6,309 nt of DNA from Oscillibacter sp. (GTDB taxonomy: Bacteria > Bacillota > Clostridia > Oscillospirales > Oscillospiraceae). The DNA lies in NCBI GenBank assembly GCA_009773995.1, contig VSMY01000134.1, positions 1-6,309 on the forward strand, given 5' to 3'. The notes beneath the pieces were generated by a model. The model saw nothing but the letters and a program-made list of their open reading frames with translations. It was not told where the DNA came from and did no database searches. The position numbers and the translations under genes are program-made. Below are positions 1 through 4,083 of the stretch, piece by piece. How positions within the stretch are numbered: position 1 is the first letter of the stretch; each line of letters begins with the position of its first letter.

Positions 1-1171
1 CCGCTTTTTTGTCGATGCCCTCGGCCTCCGCCAGAGCCTTGGCCCGGATGGACTCGGCCTCCGCCTTGCCCACGGCGGCGATGCCCGCCGCCTCCTGCTC
101 CCGGGCGAACTTCTGGGCCTCGGCACTCTTGCGCTCCGCCTCGGCCTCCTGCTCCTGCTCGTAGCGTTTGGCCTCCGCGTCCTTCTGCCGCTTGTAGAGG
201 GCGGCCTCCGCCTCCTGCTGCTGGCGGTAGCGCTCCGCGTCCGCCTTGGCGCGGATTTCCGCCTCCAGCTTCTGCTTCTGGACCTCGACCTCGTACTGCT
301 TCAGCTCGGCTTCCCGCTGGGTCTTGGCGATTTCCGCATTGACTGTGGCGGTCTCGATGCTCTTGCGCTGCTCCTGGCTCTGGATTTCATAGGCCGCGTC
401 GGCCTCGGCCTTTTTGCCGTCGGCCAGGATTTTCAGCTCCGCCCGCTTGATGTCCAGCTCCGTCTGCTTCTGGGCGATCTGGGTGTCCGCCTGGACCCGG
501 GCCTCGTTGGACTCCCGCTCCGCCTCCGCTTGGGCGATGGCGATGTCCCGGTCCGCTTGGGCCTTGGCTATGGCGGCGTTTTTCTTGATGAGGCTGGTGT
601 TGTCCGCTCCCAGGTCTTTGATGAGCCCGTTTTCGTCCGTGACGTTTTGGATGTTGCAGGAGAGGATTTCGATGCCCAGCTTGTCCATGTCTTTGCTGGC
701 CTTCTGCATGACCTGGTCGGAGAAGGAGTCCCGGTCCGTGTTGATCTCCTTGAGGGACAGGGTGCCGATGATTTCACGCATATTGCCCTGGAGGGAGTCC
801 TGGAGGTCCTTGGTAATCTCCTCCGGGCGCTTGTTCAGGAAGTTCTTGGCCGCCAGCTTGATGCCTTCCGCGTGGGGGGAGATGCGGACCTTGGCCACGG
901 CGTCCACATTGACGTTGATAAAGTCGCTGGTGGGTACGGACTGCTCGGTTTTGATGTCCACGGTCATCTGCCCCAGGTAAAGCCGGTCCATGCGCTCGAA
1001 GAAGGGAACGCGGATACCGGCCCGGCCGATGAGCACCTTGCTCTCTTTTTTCAGGCCGGAAATGATGTACGCCTGGTCGGGCGGAGCCTTGACATAGCCG
1101 GTCAGCATGATGAGCAGCAACACCGCGACGACCAGGATGAAGGGAAGCAGAGACAAAATAGTATCAAGCAT
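1..1171 (-). CDS. Flotillin-like SPFH/band 7 membrane scaffold protein, C-terminus cut by window edge
   Basis: Flotillin-family protein that oligomerises on the inner face of the membrane and organises microdomains. The reading frame is open from the ATG at 1171 to the window edge, giving 390 residues; bacterial flotillins run to roughly 500 residues, so about 100 C-terminal residues are probably missing. Residues 5-24 form an N-terminal membrane segment (LSLLPFILVVAVLLLIMLTG), and residues about 26-195 an SPFH domain with the typical run of P-P-D-Q-A-Y, an R-x-G-x-R-V-P-F stretch and an S-L-K-E-I-N-T-D-R-D segment. From about 200 onward the protein is a long charged coiled coil rich in A, E, K and Q with repeated E-A-E and A-E-A, ending in the AEAEG repeats usual for flotillins. 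The start is supported by AAAGGAGGAG at 1177-1186, five bases upstream. It follows the RHH-fusion gene on the same strand after 87 bp and may be cotranscribed. Flotillin/YqiK-type identity is secure; its specific role here is unknown. Confidence 0.93.
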   Translation of the reverse strand, partial: MLDTILSLLPFILVVAVLLLIMLTGYVKAPPDQAYIISGLKKESKVLIGRAGIRVPFFERMDRLYLGQMTVDIKTEQSVPTSDFINVNVDAVAKVRISPHAEGIKLAAKNFLNKRPEEITKDLQDSLQGNMREIIGTLSLKEINTDRDSFSDQVMQKASKDMDKLGIEILSCNIQNVTDENGLIKDLGADNTSLIKKNAAIAKAQADRDIAIAQAEAERESNEARVQADTQIAQKQTELDIKRAELKILADGKKAEADAAYEIQSQEQRKSIETATVNAEIAKTQREAELKQYEVEVQKQKLEAEIRAKADAERYRQQQEAEAALYKRQKDAEAKRYEQEQEAEAERKSAEAQKFAREQEAAGIAAVGKAEAESIRAKALAEAEGIDKKA

Positions 1172-1215
1172 GGGAACTCCTCCTTTCAAATGTAACACAG
1201 CAGCGTTTTATATGG

Positions 1216-1243
1216 AAACAAGCCGGAAGGGTGACTTCCCGGC
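1216..1243 (-). terminator. Weak terminator- or attenuator-like hairpin between the RHH-fusion and flotillin genes
   Basis: On the minus strand an inverted repeat with arms of 8 pairs (GCCGG plus AAG, one bulged G) and a 5-base loop spans 1243-1222. It is followed by the short T-rich run TTGTTT (1221-1216). The T tract is broken and the stem imperfect, so it is at best a partial terminator that could lower flotillin expression relative to the upstream gene. A TATAAA at 1212-1207 on the same strand could be a -10 for a separate flotillin promoter, but no good -35 is visible. Confidence 0.3.
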
Positions 1244-1258
1244 GACTTGGAATTTTCC

Positions 1259-2320
1259 TCAGGCTTCCGGTTTCAGTTCCCCTGCGATATCGCCCCGGAG
1301 AGCGGCCAGGCGTTCCAGGGCCTCCACCTCCGCCTCCAAGTTTCGCCGGTCCAGCTCCCGCCGGGCTCGCCCGCCGTCTGAAACCACCTGGGACAGCACG
1401 TTGACGGCCCGGAGGCACAGCGCGGCCTTTCCGGCGGAGTCTCCGCCGGTTTCCTCCGCCTGGCCCAGCTCCCGCAGCGTGAGCTCCAGAGTCTGGAGGT
1501 AGTGGGCTTCCATCCGGGCCTTTGCCGGGCTGTCCAGCGCGTCATAGTGCCGGGAGATCAAGGACTCCAGGCTTTCCAGGGCCGTGAGGACGTAGGGCGT
1601 TTCCACCGCCGCCGCGGCCCGCCGTATCCGCATCTGCACGGTGCGGGCGCTTCCGGGAATCTGAGCGGAGGAGGCCCAGAAGCGCTGTATCACGGACGGA
1701 AGCTCGTCGAACCTCCGGGAGACGGCGGCGAGTCTTTGCTCATAGGGAGCGAAGGCCCCGGCGTCTCCTCCGGTCCAGGACTTCATGGCGGGAATCAGGG
1801 CGCTTTGAAGGGCCCGGAGCTCCTCCGCGATATCCGCGAGGCCGTCCAGATACTCGTCCAGAACGCCCAGGTCCTTTGTTTTCAGCGCTTCGGCGTTTCT
1901 GGCGGAAAACAGGGACCTGGCGGAGCCGGCAGCTCCGGCGGCCTTGTCCTTGAGCTCGTCGCCGCACAAAAGCCGGATGCGCTCCATAGAAAGCCCCGTA
2001 ATGGAGGAGGGAACGGCGGTGTGGACGGCGGTCAGGGACTGTCGGATTTCCGCGCACAGAACCTCCAGCCGTTCCCGCCTTTCTATCAGGGGGGAAGGCG
2101 CTTCTTCAAGGGCCTCCTCCTGGCGGCGGGGCCGCTCCCGGCGGGACTCGGGGCCGTAAGGCTCCGCCGTAATCTCAAAGGGAATGCGCTTTTCTCTGCC
2201 GACTTTTGTGGCAAAAATGGTAAAGGCGGTGGTCATGCTGAGCCCCATTTCCCTGCAAGCCTGCTCCATGCATTTCTTCACGTTTTCGTCCATTCGAAAG
2301 TTTACCATAACCTGTGCCAT
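1259..2320 (-). CDS. RelB/DinJ-type ribbon-helix-helix domain fused to a long helical C-terminal region
   Basis: Predicted 353-residue DNA-binding protein. Residues 1-51 match the RelB/DinJ antitoxin fold: a beta strand (AQVMVNFRMD), a helix (ENVKKCMEQACREMG), the hallmark L-S-M-T-T-A-F-T-I-F at 27-36, and the ending R-I-P-F-E-I at 45-50. Ordinary RelB/DinJ proteins are about 80-100 residues, so the remaining ~300 residues are an extension: a charged linker (about 55-80) and then alpha-helical sequence to the end. The last ~120 residues loosely resemble the helical C-terminal part of XpaC-type (5-bromo-4-chloroindolyl phosphate hydrolysis family) proteins, an impression by eye only. No RelE/YafQ-type toxin gene is adjacent; flotillin follows instead. 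The ATG at 2320 is chosen over one 48 bases upstream because it has a good ribosome binding site, begins the RHH strand, and the upstream ATG lies in the promoter spacer. Likely autoregulator of this divergent locus (inference). Confidence 0.85.
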   Translation of the reverse strand: MAQVMVNFRMDENVKKCMEQACREMGLSMTTAFTIFATKVGREKRIPFEITAEPYGPESRRERPRRQEEALEEAPSPLIERRERLEVLCAEIRQSLTAVHTAVPSSITGLSMERIRLLCGDELKDKAAGAAGSARSLFSARNAEALKTKDLGVLDEYLDGLADIAEELRALQSALIPAMKSWTGGDAGAFAPYEQRLAAVSRRFDELPSVIQRFWASSAQIPGSARTVQMRIRRAAAAVETPYVLTALESLESLISRHYDALDSPAKARMEAHYLQTLELTLRELGQAEETGGDSAGKAALCLRAVNVLSQVVSDGGRARRELDRRNLEAEVEALERLAALRGDIAGELKPEA

Positions 2321-2327
2321 GAAAGTC

Positions 2328-2335
2328 ACTCCCTT
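2328..2335 (-). promoter_or_regulatory. Ribosome binding site fixing the RHH-fusion start
   Basis: AAGGGAGT on the minus strand lies about 8 bases upstream of the ATG at 2320. The longer in-frame reading from 2368 has no comparable site and would begin upstream of the predicted transcription start, so 2320 is the supported start. Confidence 0.75.
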
Positions 2336-2347
2336 CAGCACACCTCT

Positions 2348-2375
2348 ATTATAACACTTGTAAAGCAAAATGCAA
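2348..2375 (-). promoter_or_regulatory. Leftward promoter with extended -10 for the RHH-fusion/flotillin unit
   Basis: A perfect TATAAT -10 lies at 2353-2348 on the minus strand, preceded directly by TGT (extended -10 motif TGn). A partial -35, TTGCAT, lies at 2375-2370 with a 16-base spacer. The predicted transcript starts near 2341, leaving a leader of about 20 bases before the ATG at 2320. The -35 and most of the spacer are inside the 31-bp palindrome at 2359-2389, so a protein bound there would block RNA polymerase. Confidence 0.75.
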
Positions 2376-2389
2376 CATTTTTCTTTACA
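2359..2389. repeat. 31-bp near-perfect palindrome, probable operator for the RHH-domain protein
   Basis: Two 14-base arms separated by CAA: left arm TGTAAAGCAAAATG (2359-2372), right arm CATTTTTCTTTACA (2376-2389). Thirteen of the 14 positions are complementary; the only mismatch is at 2366/2382. It overlaps the -35 and spacer of the leftward promoter. RelB/DinJ-type antitoxins autorepress by binding palindromes at their own promoters, so the neighbouring RHH-fusion protein is the obvious ligand (inference). An RNA hairpin role is unlikely because the predicted leftward transcript starts beyond it and the stem is AT-rich. Confidence 0.7.
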
Positions 2390-2428
2390 GCAGTTGGGAA
2401 AATTTTGGAGACGCGGAGATTCCGCCGG

Positions 2429-2466
2429 GCGGCGTCCCTGGTATTCCTCCAGGCTTCCGACGCCGC
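2429..2466. repeat. Interrupted inverted repeat in the divergent control region
   Basis: Outer arms GCGGCGTC (2429-2436) and GACGCCGC (2459-2466) pair over 8 bases. Inner arms CCTGG (2437-2441) and CCAGG (2449-2453) pair over 5 bases around a 7-base loop, with a 5-base bulge on the right side. No T tract follows on either strand, so it is not a classical terminator. It sits between the two promoters and could be a second protein-binding site, or chance in GC-rich DNA. The surrounding stretch 2390-2500 shows no gene. Confidence 0.3.
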
Positions 2467-2506
2467 GGGGAAAAGAAAGCGAGCGGAACGGGCGGTTTCA
2501 TGGATA

Positions 2507-2535
2507 TTGCAATCCCGCGGCGCGGCATATATAAT
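2507..2535 (+). promoter_or_regulatory. Rightward promoter for the RCK/RyR-TIR operon
   Basis: TTGCAA (2507-2512) as -35 and a perfect TATAAT (2530-2535) as -10 are separated by an ideal 17 bases. Transcription would begin near 2542, giving a leader of about 69 bases before the ATG at 2611. This promoter overlaps the upstream in-frame ATG at 2500, which rules that codon out as the start. The -35 sits inside the 8-bp palindrome ATTGCAAT (2506-2513). Confidence 0.8.
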
Positions 2536-2546
2536 GAAAGAAATCC

Positions 2547-2592
2547 AAGCCGGCATGAGGAAACCGGCTTTACGGGACAGGCCCTGGGCCTG
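2547..2592 (+). promoter_or_regulatory. Structured 5' leader: two hairpins ahead of the ribosome binding site
   Basis: Hairpin 1 has arms AAGCCGG (2547-2553) and CCGGCTT (2564-2570), 7 perfect pairs with a 10-base loop. Hairpin 2 is the palindrome CAGGCCC-T-GGGCCTG (2578-2592), able to fold as a 5-pair stem with a 5-base loop, and it ends only two bases before the AGGGAGG ribosome binding site. The leader does not match a riboswitch class I recognise, and there is no T run after either hairpin. It may tune translation or mRNA stability. Confidence 0.4.
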
Positions 2593-2594
2593 AG

Positions 2595-2601
2595 AGGGAG
2601 G
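2595..2601 (+). promoter_or_regulatory. Ribosome binding site fixing the RCK/RyR protein start
   Basis: AGGGAGG lies 9 bases upstream of the ATG at 2611. The in-frame extension back to 2500 would run through the promoter and leader hairpins, so it is not translated. Confidence 0.8.
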
Positions 2602-2610
2602 CTGTGCAGA

Positions 2611-4068
2611 ATGAGTCAAACGAAATCCGAGCCGCGGAGCCGGTATGACGCGGTTTCAAAGCTGCTTTTGTTTTGCGTTCCTTTAGCGCTGGGCATGGTC
2701 GGCTTCCGGTGCGCCGGAGACGAGCGGACGGCGGACGCCCTGTATTCCTGCGTGTGTATGTACGTGCTGGGATACCAAACCACGCCGCCGAACCTCTGGG
2801 TGGAGCTGGCCAGGTGGACCGCGCCTCTGGCCACCGTCGGCGCCGCCGTACTGCTTCTCACCACGCTGCAGGTGCGGGTTCGGAACCTGTGGTGCTACCT
2901 GCGGGGAGACAGCGTGGCGGTGTACGGCCCGGAGGAGGAGCGGAAGGACCTGCTGGAGGACCTGGGCCGGTCCGGCATCGAGGGCCGGGACCGCTTTGTC
3001 GGAGCTCACAGTTATATCCTCTTGGGCAGCGAGGAGGAGAACTTTCAGTTTTATGCTTCCAACAGGCGGAAGCTGCAAAATAGGCGGGTCTACCTGAAAT
3101 GCCGCTCCCTTCCGGCGGAGTTTGCCGCCAGCGAAAATCTGTACCTCTTCTGCCCGGAGGAGGCCGCGGCCCGGCTGTTCTGGAAAGAGAAGCGGCTGTA
3201 CGGCGTGTCCGCCCGCTGCGGCCACCGGCTGCGGATTGTGCTCCTGGGGTTTGGGAGCCTGGGCGAGGAGGTCCTGCGCTATGGCCTGCTGGACAACATT
3301 TTCGTTCCGGGGCAGCGCATTGAATACCATATTTTCGGGGACGGCGCCGCGTTCGCCGCCACCCATACGCAGCTGTCCTCCATCGGGGATCCCGTGATTT
3401 TCCACACGGAACCCTGGTATGAGAGCGCGGATCTGCTGGAGTCCGCGGCGGCGCTGCTGGTCCTGGCGCAGGAGGACCAGCTCAGGCTGGTGCGGGACCT
3501 GCTGCTGGCGACCCGCCTGCCGGAGATCGACGTGTTTGCCGCCAACGACGCGGAGGCGGAGCTGCTGGCCGGACACAAACGGCTGAACGTGTTCCCCTGG
3601 CGGCGGGCGGCGCAGAGGGCGGAGAACATTCTCCGGGACGAGCTCTTCGGCCGGGCCAAGCAGCTGAACCTGTATTACGTCCGCAAGTACGGCGGGGGCT
3701 GGGCCGCCCAGGAGGACCAGGAGTGGCGGAAGCTGGACGCGTTCACCCGCTATTCCAACGTCAGCGCGGCGGATTACCATGACGTCCGCCTCCAGATGCT
3801 TGCCGCCCAGGGAATTTCCCCGGAGGGGGCCCGGATTCCGCCGGATGTTCTGGAGAAGCTGGCCGAGCTGGAGCATATTCGCTGGTGCCGCTACCACTAT
3901 CTGCACAACTGGCGATGCGGCGTTCCTGAAAACGGCGGGAGGAAGGACCCGGTCCGGCGGGTGCATATTGCCCTGTGCCCCTATGAGGAGCTGACGGAAA
4001 CGGATAGGGAGAAGGACCGGGAAGGCGTGCGGGCGCTGTTTGAGCTGGACCGGAACGGCGGGAAATGA
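2611..4068 (+). CDS. Two-TM channel-like protein with tandem RCK/TrkA-N-like domains and C-terminal RyR domain
   Basis: Predicted 485-residue membrane protein. TM1 spans about residues 17-33 and TM2 about 69-88. Between them, residues 43-66 look like a potassium-channel pore loop: A-L at 43-44, L-G-Y-Q at 53-56 where a filter would read V-G-Y-G, a following proline, and L-W at 62-63. A first Rossmann-like unit covers about 98-190; it starts D-S-V-A-V-Y-G but lacks a full glycine motif. A second covers about 207-345, with L-R-I-V-L-L-G-F-G-S-L-G (glycine motif 213-218) typical of TrkA-N/RCK nucleotide-binding domains. Residues about 370-476 form a RyR domain: W-R-K-L plus R-Y-S-N at 380-383, E-H-I-R-W at 421-425, P-Y-E-E-L at 457-461 and D-R-E-K-D-R at 465-470. 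It is first in an operon with the TIR gene, 15 bp apart. Likely a ligand-gated membrane effector or sensor; the ligand is unknown and ion conduction is inferred only. Confidence 0.85.
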   Translation: MSQTKSEPRSRYDAVSKLLLFCVPLALGMVGFRCAGDERTADALYSCVCMYVLGYQTTPPNLWVELARWTAPLATVGAAVLLLTTLQVRVRNLWCYLRGDSVAVYGPEEERKDLLEDLGRSGIEGRDRFVGAHSYILLGSEEENFQFYASNRRKLQNRRVYLKCRSLPAEFAASENLYLFCPEEAAARLFWKEKRLYGVSARCGHRLRIVLLGFGSLGEEVLRYGLLDNIFVPGQRIEYHIFGDGAAFAATHTQLSSIGDPVIFHTEPWYESADLLESAAALLVLAQEDQLRLVRDLLLATRLPEIDVFAANDAEAELLAGHKRLNVFPWRRAAQRAENILRDELFGRAKQLNLYYVRKYGGGWAAQEDQEWRKLDAFTRYSNVSAADYHDVRLQMLAAQGISPEGARIPPDVLEKLAELEHIRWCRYHYLHNWRCGVPENGGRKDPVRRVHIALCPYEELTETDREKDREGVRALFELDRNGGK

Positions 4069-4083
4069 GAGGAGAGGCGGAGA

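Noticed and set aside
150..520. Repetitive-looking gcctcc/gcctcg stretch that might be a tandem repeat array
   Set aside because: It is the coding sequence of the flotillin coiled coil, whose repeated Ala-Glu codons give the pattern; no regular repeat unit with spacers is present, so it is not CRISPR.
530..1195. Plus-strand open frame of 221 residues
   Set aside because: It lies antisense to the flotillin gene, whose translation shows a clear SPFH domain; this frame has no family features.
1172..1258. A small RelE-like toxin gene expected beside a RelB/DinJ domain
   Set aside because: The 87-bp gap is too short and no small open frame with toxin features is present there or elsewhere in the visible neighbourhood.
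2321..2368. 16-residue N-terminal extension of the RHH-fusion protein
   Set aside because: It would start inside the promoter spacer, upstream of the predicted transcription start, and adds residues before the conserved RHH strand.
2500..2610. N-terminal extension of the RCK/RyR protein from an ATG at 2500
   Set aside because: It would be translated through the -35/-10 promoter and both leader hairpins, and has no ribosome binding site; the ATG at 2611 has one.
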